Assembly (NCBI GenBank): GCA_002914805.1
Contig: JXTB01000023.1
Location: forward strand, 929,100 to 993,099
Direction of reading: 5' to 3'
Origin: Parasponia andersonii
Taxonomy: Eukaryota; Streptophyta; Magnoliopsida; Rosales; Cannabaceae
Length of the DNA: 64,000 nt
Shown here: positions 1 to 11,134 of the stretch, piece by piece
How the letters are laid out: each line of letters opens with the position of its first letter
Position numbering within the stretch: position 1 is the stretch's first letter
Notes under the pieces: generated by a model
Database searches by the model: none
Told to the model about the DNA's origin: nothing
Seen by the model: only the letters and a program-made list of their open reading frames with translations
Translations under genes and position numbers: made by a program

Positions 1-307
1 TTTTGGCTTTTTGGGTTGTTAATTTATGTCATTTGCCCACATTCTAAGGCACTAACCCATCGATTGTTGGTTGACATATTTGGATCCTAATCTTTGCATG
101 CACAATATTGGTTTAAATGTATTCAAAGTTACAAACCTTAACTTGCCTTTCTTCTGTTTCTGGAAAAAGTACATTCTTCCTTTTTAAACAGTTTCTGTTT
201 TTTATCCTAATCAAGCATTAGCATTCTCATAATGATGAGTGGATCTAAACGTTTTGGGCCTTCAAAGGAATAAATATGATATAGATTGAATTTTACTCCT
301 CCTGCAG

Positions 308-469
308 GTGCAGGAAGATTTAGATCAGGCCCTGGATTAATGGCTCCACCAGCTTATCAAGGCGCGACATCAACATACTTCCATCAACCCAGTGGTCAAT
401 ACCCTTTTCCTTATTCAGCTTATGGGTAAGCTTAAGGGTCATGTGTGTGCACATGGGCAAACTTATTTC

Positions 470-500
<31 letters not shown>

Positions 501-1244
501 TTGGTTTCCTTTCTTATTTTTCTTACATTTTAGCTTTATTAATTTTTTTTTTGGGTGGTCAATTTACAGTTACACTGGGTATTCGCAGGACTCCTTGTAT
601 TCCCTGGTAAATATCAATATAGTATTAATGCTCATACCACTAGTACTAATGCTAAATGTATCACCAATTTCATTGAGTTCAATTAAAGCTTGAGCCTAAC
701 TTTGTTGGAATTGGAACTGCAGAACTATTATGGTGTCTATGGAGGTCAACAATTCTCACCTTACTTAACCACCACCGGGGGATCAGGGGCAGCTGCCATG
801 TATCATAATTACTATCCATTTTATGCTCAATATGCACATAGTAGCCAAGCTCATCATGGTTTCAATGTCCAATATCCTCAACTGGTACAGTACCCTTATT
901 TGCCTCAGCATTATGGCTCAGCAGGGATTCTCTCTCTTCCTTCTTCAGTAGCAGTGACTTCTACCACTAGCCCAGGTGAAATTTTTTTCTGATAGATTAA
1001 TCCAGATTATATCTTATTTTCATTGTCCAATATGTCGTTAAGGGCTTGTTAGTATCTTTTTTACTTTCATTTTTTAAAGAAAAACATGAATTGAAAAGTG
1101 GAGAGTCTCAAAATGTTGCTTAGTTTCAATATTGAGTGGAGAGTGTAAATGAAAATATGTGCAGGAACAACAGGAGTTGCAGGAACAGGAACACTAGTTT
1201 CACAAGCCTCTGGGACAGCTTCTGAACAGAATTTATCAACTTAA
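308..1244 (+). CDS. RRM-type RNA-binding protein, C-terminal part (gene enters from the left edge)
   Basis: Four exons can be joined in one frame: 308-425, 570-606, 723-975 and 1165-1244 (TAA). Every boundary is GT-AG and the phases agree. The predicted tail is rich in Gly, Tyr, Gln and Pro, with stretches such as YPFPYSAYGYTGYSQDSLY and NYYGVYGGQQFSPY. These resemble the C-terminal region that follows the single RRM in plant proteins of the RBP24/ARP1-like group. The RRM itself would lie upstream of this window, so the family call rests only on the tail. The first acceptor is ambiguous, with two AGs 6 nt apart (307 and 313) that keep the frame, as in a NAGNAG-type alternative. Role by family: binding of nuclear or cytoplasmic RNA; the target is unknown. 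Confidence 0.62.
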
Positions 1245-2440
1245 ATTTTCGCTGAGGAAAAAGAAATAAACAAATATCATCTTCTTACAAGGGCTGACAT
1301 GGATAAGGAGTCAAAGCTTCAGGAGCAAAAAAGAACAGAGAAATAAGAGAGATTAATACTGATTGGAAAGTCATGCAAAGATTAATACTGATTGGAAAGT
1401 CATGCATGATCAACTAGTATAACAAGAGAAAGGAATCCCAAGTCAGATTATTGGATATTCTCATTCATGGAACAAGCATTTGGGGGATTACATACAAAGC
1501 TTGCTCAGCTAACCTCATCCAAATCTTCGTTGTCACACATGTTTGCTTTAGAACAATAGGAAGTCCTACTTTTTTTCCTTTTTTTTTTTTTCGTTAAGAG
1601 TAGTTTTTAGCATTACGGGGGTAAGAATCATATTCATTTTTAAATTTTACATTTTTAAGCATTGGCATAAGGTAGAAGCTGAATATTGGCTTTGGATTCT
1701 ACCTTTACATACTGACAAGTAGATGATTATTATGTCTTGGACGCATAAAGCATCCAAAGACATATACCCTTTGTTTATATTGGCAAGAATTCAAGGTTCA
1801 AAAGATTGATTTTATATCTTTGAACCACATCCCTTGTTAGTCAACAAGACAACAACAAAAAAAAAAATGCGGCAAGCTTGGACAGCTTTGGCCAGTAACT
1901 TGTAATTTTTTTGTTTGTTCATTATTGATGATTGAATATTGATACTCTTTTTTAGATAGGATTTTAGTAGTAACATTATTCATATGATTGATTGTCTTGT
2001 TTATATAAGTATTAGTTTTTTGTTTCCTTTGCTTTCAGTTGGAATTGTTAATTGTTTTCTTATGTTTCTTCTTTTGAATAACCGAGTTTGGAATCCAAGC
2101 GGATCTCTAAGAAAAAAGAAGGGTCAAAATGAGGTGCTATTTGCTTTTCTGCATCAAAGTTGGGCATGCGGTCTTGCATCATTTGCTTTATATTTTTCAA
2201 AATAAATTTTTCTGTCGAAGTGCTGGTGTTTGGATTTTGACAAAGACTGACGTACCAAAGAAGAATCCAATAAATTCTTTTAGATGTCAAGTACAATGTA
2301 TCAAAATCACAAACAGTTTTGCTTTCAATAATTTACAAATCAAAGAAAATGGAAATGTCGTTTAACGGGCTATTTGCTCTGCGTGTGGTCGTTTTACAAA
2401 CAACTCATCTCTAGGCCTCTCTTTGAATAAAATTACGAAA
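1245..2440. other. 3' UTR and spacer after the RRM gene
   Basis: Probable 3' UTR followed by AT-rich spacer. It contains a short tandem duplication of about 28 bp (agattaatactgattggaaa and following bases, at 1350-1377 and 1379-1406). No further gene is seen; the open frames at 2000-2360 have no recognisable protein features. Confidence 0.5.
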
Positions 2441-2442
2441 AT

Positions 2443-2760
2443 GGGAGAGGCTACCGTAAAACCATTTTTAGTCTTATTTGAGACCTTTTATTTCTAATAA
2501 CTGGATTAGTATCCAACAGTCCAAATACTTTATTTGGCAAAATCTTATTGTGCAAAGTCAGTATCTTAATATTTTTATATTAAACATTCCAATTTTAACA
2601 TTTGGGAGAAGCTACAGTGAATCTTTTATTTTTGTCCTATGTGAGACTTTTTCTTCGTGGTTATTGGATTATTTTTCAATAGTCCAAATATTTTATTTTT
2701 CAATAGTCCAAATATTTTATTTGGTAAAAATTTACTATGTACCGTCAATATCTTATTATT
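2443..2760. repeat. Two-copy tandem repeat, about 161-bp offset
   Basis: The segment beginning gggagaggctacc at 2443 is repeated, diverged, as gggagaagctac at 2604. Both copies share the order 'gag(a)cctttt/tattt', 'ggatta', 'agtccaaata', 'ttatttgg', 'tatctta'. The second copy also carries a short internal duplication of caatagtccaaatattttat around 2678-2720. Probably a fragment of an old non-autonomous element. Confidence 0.6.
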
Positions 2761-2879
2761 TTATTCTAATTTAACATTTAACATTATTGATAAGAACAGA
2801 ATTACATATTAGAATTACATATTTATGCTTGAAAGTATAATGTGTTATATGTTGCCGCTCTTTTTTGCCCTAGATCCAC

Positions 2880-5800
2880 TGATTATCAAAAATACTACTC
2901 ATGACAATTTACTTTTATCAAGAACTAAATATTTCCCGTGCATTATATGTACTAATTGCTTCACCACAACATACCAAAATGGATGTACAAAGAAAGTTTG
3001 GAATTTATGTTGATTTTGAATCTTCTTCTATTATCAAATATCTTGAACCAAAGAAGATTTAGAATTTATATTGGTTTTGAATTTCTATCATCAAATATCT
3101 TGAATCCATGATAGGTGATGTTTTATGGTATGATTTACCGACTGTCAATTTGACGAAATCAAATTCCTTAAGGGGAGAAAAACAGTAGCTAGAAAAACAA
3201 TTTGAAATTTCATAGAATACATCACCATTATCTGATTTTTATCGTCTTACTAATCAATATGAACTTAGAAGTTCAGAAAATTATACATTTGTAAAATGTT
3301 ACAAATCAATTATGTGATATATTCATAAATATAAAGAGAGTGACCAAGTCACGTATACTAGCTGTAAATATTGCAGCTCAGATTGATATCCCTCTAGGAC
3401 AATATTTGAGTATAAAAGCAAGTGATTCTAAGGCACACCTGAAGTGTAGTTGACCAATTGGCTTTAAAAATAAAATATGTAGGAAAAAAAATAGGATATA
3501 TTAAAAGATATTGGTCATCTTAAAGATGATGGTATACCTGAAAAAGTAACCATATTGCCAAAACAAGTAGTTGACATAACTGAGCAAATAAGAAAAGGTT
3601 CAGGTACCTGATGATATTGAAAATAAAGAGATATCAATAAGTTATATTAGCTTAAGAAAAGAATAGAATTGTGATAAAAATATTGTCAATAATGTATTTG
3701 TATATGTGGTAGCTATTGATGTAATAAATAAAAACAAAGATCTTGAACCAAAATCCATTGAAAAATGTTGACATGGAAATAATTTGCCAAAATGGAAAGG
3801 CACAATCCAGGAAGAATTGAATTCCCTCTAGAAAAGAAAAGTATTTAGACCTATTATCTAACCATCTAAAAGTGTGAATTTATTAGGGTACAAACAGGTT
3901 TTTGTACGAAAATATAATGAGAAAAATGAGATCATGAGATACAAAGCATGATTCGTAGCACAAGGTTTCTCATAAAGACCTGATATAGATTTTGAGGAGA
4001 CATTCTCCCATGCTAAACATTATAACATTATGATTCTTAATTAGTCTAGCAGTCTTAGAAGGACTTGAAATGCATCTAATAGATATTCTAACAACATATT
4101 TATATGAGTCACTTGATAATGATGTTTATATGATTCCTGAAAGATTTAAAATACTTGAAGTACTTAATTCAATACCTCGAGAAATATGTTCAATAAAATT
4201 ACAAAAATCTTTACATAGATTAAAGCACTCTAGGCGCATATGGTACAATCGTCTTAGTGAATATCTATTGTTGAAGAATAAACAAATAATCCTATTTGTC
4301 CATGCATTTTTATTAAGAGCTCCGAAACTAGATTTACTATCATCACAGTATATATTAATGATTTGAATATCATCGAAACTCTTGAAGAGTTTAACGAGAT
4401 AATATAATATTTAAAGAAAGAATTCAAGATGAAAGATCTCAAAAAAATATATATTTTGGTCTCCGAATCGAGAATTTACCAAATAGTATACTTGTACATC
4501 AATCGACTTATACAAAAAAGGTTCTTAAACGGTTTTATATAGATAAAGCTTACCCATTGAGTAATCCAATGGTTATTATAACAATTGATGTGAATAAGGA
4601 TCCTTTTATCCTAGAAAAGATTGTAAAGAAATTCTTAGTCCTAAAATACCATATTTGAGTGTAATTAGAATCGTTATATACTTTACTAATTGTACTCGAT
4701 ATGATATAGTTTAAACTATTAATTTACTAGCAAGATATAATTTTAGTCCAACTAAAAAATAGTGGAAAGGAGTTAAACAAATATTTCGTTATCTTTGTGA
4801 GATGACTGACATAGGTTTATTTTATTCTAATAAATTTGGATTACAATTAACTCGTTTGTAGATATAGGGCACTTATTTGACCTACATAAAGCTTGATCTC
4901 AGACATATTATGTATTTACCAATAGTGACATAGTAATATCATGGCATTCTATAAAACAAGCTATTATTGTTACCTCCTCAAATCATGCAAAAAATAATTA
5001 TAATTTATGAAGTAAGCTAGGAATATGTATGGTCACAATTCAACATGTTTAAGAAACATGCAAATTGCCTTCTATCAAATTGATCCCAACTGTGATACAT
5101 AACGATAATGCTGCATGCATTGCTCAATTTAAAAAAGATTATTTCAAAAGTGATAGACTAAACAGTAAACATACATCGCCAAAATTGTTCTTCACACATG
5201 AACTACAAAAAAAAGGTGATATAAATATTCGAAAAATTCGGTCCAGTGATAACTTAGCGGATCTATTCACTAAATTACTCCCTACCTTAATATTTAGAAA
5301 GTGGTACGTAAGATTGGAATGTGTCGACTGAAAGATCTTCAATAAACATTTAAGCTATATTAGTTATGTTTACATAAGGGGGAGTTAGTTATGTGTGTAT
5401 TCTTTTTCCCTTAGACAAAGTTTTGTCTCATTGAGTTTTTCTGGCAAGGTTTTTAATGATGCTCTCTTCGAAGTGTAACAAGTATAAGAATAGTATACTT
5501 TTATTTTTTTCCTTTCACTGGATTTTTACCCACATGGTTTTTTCTAGTAAGGTATTAATGAGGCACTTACATGACATTTTCTGATGGATATCCAAGGGAG
5601 AATGTCATAAATATTTTATTTGAATATTCATTATATAAAAAATATCATAAAAAGAAGACAAAATATTAGGAATGCTTTAATAAGATCTTATCTTCAAAGA
5701 TATTATTAAATATATTATGGAGATTATGTTAGGAAATAGACAAAAGATTAAGTACGTCACTTGTAAACTTTATTCATTTCTTTAGGTATATAAATAGACC

Positions 5801-5906
5801 ATTTTATTTGTAGGATGATATAAGCAAGTGAAATTAAAGACAATAAAAAATAAAAAAAAGAAAGAAATTTGCCTACTTTTATGTTCTAATATTATCTATA
5901 GTTACA
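2880..5906 (+). mobile_element. Decayed Ty1/copia retrotransposon fossil with 3' LTR
   Basis: Old, broken copia element on the plus strand, 5'-truncated. Recognisable parts in order are: a late integrase/pol linker (about 2960-3110, where a short segment is present twice), the reverse transcriptase region (about 3780-4700, including the copia-typical LQKSLHRLKHS-like stretch), and RNase H (about 4850-5330). A polypurine tract follows near 5592-5602. The presumed 3' LTR starts TGTCATAAATATTTT at 5603 and ends around 5906. No 5' LTR was found in the window. The coding region carries many breaks, so the insertion is ancient. Family by motif order: Ty1/copia; the clade is not determined. Confidence 0.8.
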
Positions 5907-5945
5907 CAATATTATATATATATATATATACACATATATATAACA
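5907..5945. repeat. AT microsatellite
   Basis: An alternating TA run (tatatatatatatata cacatatatata) directly follows the copia LTR. Such runs are frequent insertion neighbourhoods and carry no coding signal. Confidence 0.8.
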
Positions 5946-6224
5946 TTTTTGCAAATAAAAAATTCTTGATGCAAGTAACATTTTGATGTTGTCAAATTAT
6001 TTTTATGCAAATAATTTTTTTTAAATTCATTTTGCAAATATGTTCGACATATTTTTATCTAATTTAGGTAATTTTGAAATACTTATGTGCCATTCATGAT
6101 TTTTAAATGATTGACCTTAGTTCCCTATTTCCTAAGTTGCCAACATGTATGAAAACACAAAATATGATCTTGATTACAGCTTCTAATATGTAAGAAACTC
6201 ATAAATGAAATTACTGAATATTTG

Positions 6225-6926
6225 ACCACCGATGATGGTGGCATAACGGTAGAGGCATCTACTTTAGGACTACCTTTCTATAAGGTTAGCGGTTCGAGTC
6301 TATGCAATTATAGGTAGAACTTGGTGCAATGGAGGTAAAATTTTCTCATCCTCTCTACCTACCCCTTTTACTCATAGCTATAACACCTATGATTCACTTT
6401 ATTTCTCCTAAGAGAAAAATCACCAAATATTAATCTCATTCCTTTCCACCAATGTGTGGGATCCTTGTCGAGTGAGGCATCCCTCTTACTTATAACTAAT
6501 GAAAGCTTACTCATAGTGAGTCCGCAGGGACTTTAGAACTAGGACATTACTGATTCCCTCTATTTTCCCTATAAAAGAAGAAAAAAAATCACTGAATATT
6601 TGTCTCATTCCTTTCCACCAATGTGCGGGGTCCTTGTCGAGTGAGGCATTCCTCTTACTTATAACTAATGAACGCTTACTCATAGTGAAGCTGCGAGGAC
6701 TTGTAGAACTAGGACATTACCGATTCTTTCTATTTTCCCTATAAAAGAAGAAAAAAATCACTGAATATTTGTCTCATTTCTTTCCATCAATGTGCGGGGT
6801 CCTTGTCAAGTAAGGCATCCCTCTTACTTATAACTAATGAACGCTTACTCATAGTGAAGCCGCGGGGACTTATAGAACTAGGACATTACCGATTCCCTCT
6901 ATTTTCTCTATAAAAGAAGAAAAAAA
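6225..6926 (+). mobile_element. tRNA-derived SINE with tail amplified as three 169-bp units
   Basis: The head resembles a tRNA: a pol III A box-like TGGCATAACGG at 6239-6249 and a B box-like GGTTCGAGTC at 6291-6300, at tRNA-like spacing. The 14-bp target sequence TTACTGAATATTTG (6211-6224) recurs as TCACTGAATATTTG at 6927-6940, consistent with a target-site duplication. Inside, a tail unit beginning tcac(c/t)(a/g)aatatt recurs at 6420, 6589, 6758 and 6927, exactly 169 bp apart each time. The units include the flanking target sequence, so amplification happened after insertion, probably by unequal exchange. Short A-rich runs precede each unit. Confidence 0.65.
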
Positions 6927-6940
6927 TCACTGAATATTTG

Positions 6941-9061
6941 TCTCATTTCTCTCCAAACTCCTTTTCTTAAGATTCTTTTCATTATGAATTGATTTACATA
7001 TATCCGACTAATATTGTGATTGCACACCATGCGAAATGACTCATTAAGCATAAGTCCTTGAGGTAATAATTCAAAAAAATTTACTAATATCAACAATTTT
7101 ATACGGTGAAGTTCGAAATATGAACAATCAAAATAACAATAGAAAAGCCTTGCACATGTGGATATCGGGATAATTAAGAAAAATTAATTTTCTCTATTGG
7201 CACCAAGAATCAATATGAACAATGAATATTCTTTTTCTTTTTCTGTTTTTTTTTTGATTGCTGGAAAGTATTGGCCGATTCATTAAAATCTTCATACTGC
7301 ATTCGAGTTGAAATTGGAATTAGTATAACCATCACCTTCAAGCTCAAGAACAATCAAATCATATCATATGTTCACTAATTTAAGCTAGAACTTTTGTTTT
7401 TTTTTTTTTAAATTAGGAAAATAACATTAACGAAATAGCCCTGATCCAAAGGTCTTGCCTTAGTGGAACTCTCTCTCTCTCTCACTTTTTTTTTTTTACA
7501 CTTTCCCAACATCTTCCATTATAATTGGAAATTGGAATAGACTTTACATATCATTGAGTTTATTGTCGTTGTTCAATTGTTGTTCCGTTTTACGAAGTTT
7601 CTAATCATCTATTGTTTAAGAAGGATGTCGTTTTTTTTTTGGCCGGTGTTATCGTTTTCATTTTTTTTTCTTTCGTTTTGAAAGTAATGTTTTTAGGGCA
7701 ACTGTAATTTCCAGTCAATGTCGGTTAGTTGTAATGTATTTTTGTATTTTTTTTATGGTTTTATGGTACTTTTGTTTCCTCGAGTTTCTTACTCTAATAA
7801 CTTTTTCTCTTTTTTGTTTTTTGGTGGTCGTTGCTAAAAAAAGGATTGGACTATTTTGTCCAATCCCTTATTTTGATGTTAGAAAAAATTGGGGATAATT
7901 TTACAATGGGTTAACATAATAACACTAGAAAGGGGCTATTTTAGCCAAATAGAGGAAGTATTAAAATAGTCACTTCCTTCTCTTCACTCGTTCCAATACA
8001 AATGGGTTCTCCACTTTTTTTTTATATACTTTGTCTTCATCTTCTTAATAATGTGTATCCCATGTATTTTATTTATTTTTTTATTTAGTCTAATCTTACA
8101 CTCTACCAAATAAGTTACAATAGTAATTTTAAATAATCTAACCTAATTCAATCAAATCTTACATAATTTAATTCCGTTTAGTAGCCCAGACTAAAGATCG
8201 AGATTGTACCCCTTTGTCCAATCCCACGTTTGAGCTCAAAGATGGATTGGACAAAGGAATCCGAACCCACTTTTTAGTCTCATTCCCATGGGACTAAATT
8301 AACCAAACTTTTAAGTTGGGTTAATTTAAATTAAGTCTCAAGTCCAGTACTTTTTGTTTTTTTTNTATTTTTCATAAAAAAAATTAAAATCATATTATTT
8401 TATATAATCATCATTTAAATTTATCTTTTCTATTTTTAAAATTATTTATTTATTTATAAATAAAATATAATTAGAATTATATTAAGAAAAATTGTTATAT
8501 TAATTTTGTTTTAGTCCTATGTTGCACCAAACACAATATAGTATTAAATAACACTATCCAGCCCAATCTCATTTAATAGTCTTATCCAATTTAATCCAAT
8601 TATGCATGCCAACAAGTCAACTAATCCTAAGTAATAGTCTTGTCCAATATTACCTACCAAACGAGTGTAGACTTTATCTTGGAAATTACTTGAGTTACCC
8701 TACTTTTTTTTTTTTTTCATGTTGACACTATTTTTCACTAACGTTTTTTTTAGGCAATCTTCATTCATACCTTTGTTGACGTCGTTGATTGTTCTTATAG
8801 TTCTTAGGTGACATCTTGTCTTTTTCTATGGGACTTATCGTTTCTACGATGACGTCTTTTTTTCAAGTCTATTATGGTTTGCTTTTTTGATAAGAAAAAC
8901 AGGGAGGAGCAGGACCATTAGAGTGGTATCTGTCTCTGAGCATTATGAAATGCATTATTCTAGCCCCAGTAAATATTATTAGTAGTAAGAAATGCATAAG
9001 GTTTGGTCTTAATCATTCTACATTGGGTACTAAACTAGCAGAAAATAAGCCTCCACATTTA
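6941..9061. other. AT-rich intergenic region without a gene
   Basis: No gene is supported. It contains a CT microsatellite near 7469-7484 and many T runs. A perfect 14-bp inverted repeat, cctttgtccaatcc (8211-8224) and ggattggacaaagg (8244-8257), is flanked by agactaaa/tttagtct outer arms and probably is a small foldback or MITE remnant. There is one ambiguous base at 8365. TGACGTC motifs lie at 8777 and 8850. Confidence 0.5.
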
Positions 9062-9892
9062 GGGCATCTCCAACGTTGCACTAAATTGGTGCAAAACATC
9101 ATTTTGGTGTTTAAAATCCTCTCTAATGCAACGCTATTTTTTACACCAAAATCGATGTAATGAATACGATTTTTTTATTTCTCCAATAGCCTCAACCTTT
9201 ACAGTTTCTTACAAATTTATTTCCAATGTATCCTTTTTTATTAACCTTTATTATCTATACTTATTTAATTTATTTCATATTTAATTTAATTTGATTATAA
9301 TTTAAACTAAATAATATAAATACTAATAATTATTAAAATATAATTACTCATTAAAATTCATGATCTAAAAACTTCATAATATGCGGAAAATTAATACTAA
9401 ATACCAATATAAACTAAAATTCCAACAATATTTTAGCAAATACATCCTAGCTAATTTTCCAACAATATTTTAGCAAATAAGGCATAAACTAAAACCATAA
9501 AAACAAGAATTGCATAAGAAACTAAAACAACATCAACATTAATCCTTTTTTGTCTTATTTGTGGTATTAATAGTTGTGTTTTTTTCTTAACTTTTTATTA
9601 AATACAATATTTAGTTAATTAAAACTAATTTATTAATTTTTAGTATTATTAATTTATTAGAATATTTATTTCCAATAATTTGCAATAATGTGTCAAGTAA
9701 TATATAGATATAGTAGTTTGTAAAATGAATTAATTGTCATAGGATTAAAAAGATATAGAATAGAAAAAAAATATTCTTTTTAGTGTAACTTTTAGTGTAA
9801 TGGGTTGAACTATAACTTATAAAATAGTGTGAAAGTTACGCCATTTTAGTATAAAAGTCACACTATTTTGGTGTTATGGATCGGAGATGGCC
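9062..9892. mobile_element. PIF/Harbinger-like MITE (831 bp)
   Basis: Imperfect terminal inverted repeats: GGGCATCTCCAACG at the left, and GGCCATCTCCGATC as the reverse complement of the right end. The element is flanked by TTA on both sides (9059-9061 and 9893-9895), the 3-bp target-site duplication typical of PIF/Harbinger elements. The interior is AT-rich with no transposase, so it is non-autonomous. It shares its termini with the element at 47679-48084. Confidence 0.7.
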
Positions 9893-9895
9893 TTA

Positions 9896-10620
9896 AAATC
9901 TCCAAAATGATCACCTAACACTTGAACCTATAATCAGGACCTTACATCTTTACCATTAGATCACCTTACTCGGTGGTTATTATTGTTTACTTGTCGTAGT
10001 AAGTTTTTCCCCATTATTATGTTGTTTTCATGGTGTCGTTTAGTTCAATGGCAATCGTCTCTTCTTGCTGATATGCCATATTTTTTTTACACCGTTTTTT
10101 GGTGACGTCATTTTGTACTGGTTTTGTTCCTACTATCATTGTGTCGTTTTCACTTTTATTGTCGTTTTATTGTTGATATTGTTTTCACTTGCTCTTGTCG
10201 TTTTTAGCTCATGAAGTCGTTTTAGTCCTTTTTGTGTTTTATTTTGGTATCTACTCTTTTGGCTGATATTACTCTTATTATTGCAGTATTTTTCTACGGT
10301 TGGTCTCTTGGCCTCATCTTTTCAAGTTTGTTTTTGCTTCTCATGGTTAATGTCACGTTGACGGTGTCGTTGATTCGCAAGGTTCATGTGGTTCTCGTAG
10401 TGACGTCGTTTTCAATCTTTACAAACTCTACAGTGGCTGTTAACGTCATTTTCAGTATTTTTGTCGCGTGACCCCTTGGGGTGATGTAGCTTATCAAAAT
10501 TTATTGTCGTTTTCACTCATTCATTCGTTTAATGTATATATCATTGTCGTTTTCCTGCTTGAAGTCGTATAGCAGGACAGGTCACGATCATTCACGTCAG
10601 TCTCTCTTGTCATCCTATGT
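9896..10620. other. T-rich spacer with repeated GTCGTTTT and TGACGTC motifs
   Basis: A non-coding-looking stretch in which GTCGTTTT-type words recur many times, together with TGACGTCA (10103-10110) and TGACGTCG (10401-10408). TGACGTC is the core recognised by plant bZIP (TGA/C-box) factors. Whether this is a regulatory region of the PPR gene downstream or a degenerate simple repeat cannot be decided. The open frame at 10232-10471 is hydrophobic low-complexity sequence and is not called. Confidence 0.35.
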
Positions 10621-10822
10621 GGGACATTTTTTTGACCTGGAGGTATATCAAATCATCAGTCATCTTCGTAAACAAGTCTATTACGTTTAGAGGAGAGTTT
10701 CACAGTTCAATATGAGAATAAAAGAGAATTAAAGAACGAAATAATTTCCATTTAAGCACATTTTTACTCCTCAAGGGTATAGTGAGACAGAGAGACATTT
10801 GTTCTTCTATTCTATTTCACAG

Positions 10823-10966
10823 ATGAATTTAAAACAGAGTTTACGAACAGAAGACTGGCGTAGTGTTAATCCCAGTACCGAAGACCCAAGGGCTGAACTA
10901 TTGAAACAAGCATCTTCAAGAAACCTTTTTTGGGAGATTCGAAAGAACGGGTACCTGGGTAGGTGA
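10823..10966 (+). CDS. Small upstream ORF of 47 residues in the PPR gene leader
   Basis: ATG at 10823 opens a 47-residue frame ending TGA at 10964. It starts MNLKQSLRTEDWRSVNPS and ends EIRKNGYLGR. Composition is balanced and charged rather than low-complexity. It lies 168 bp before the PPR start codon, between likely leader sequence and the main ORF, so if transcribed with it this would act as a uORF. I do not recognise the peptide, and it may be chance. Confidence 0.3.
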   Translation: MNLKQSLRTEDWRSVNPSTEDPRAELLKQASSRNLFWEIRKNGYLGR

Positions 10967-11134
10967 TAACCTTTATTTCTAGGGTTGACTGCCAACTGTT
11001 TGATGTATTTCCAAAGTGAAGGTTAGCTTCCACAGTTTGAGTTTTAGCTCAGTTTTGTTTGAATAAGTATTTTCTGTTGTTGTGGTGAAGGTCAAAGATT
11101 TTGTCGTGGGCATTTGTTTGTTTGTTGAAACACC

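Noticed and set aside
10232-10471. 79-residue hydrophobic ORF
   Set aside because: It arises from the T-rich GTCGTTTT background; no transmembrane-protein family was recognised.
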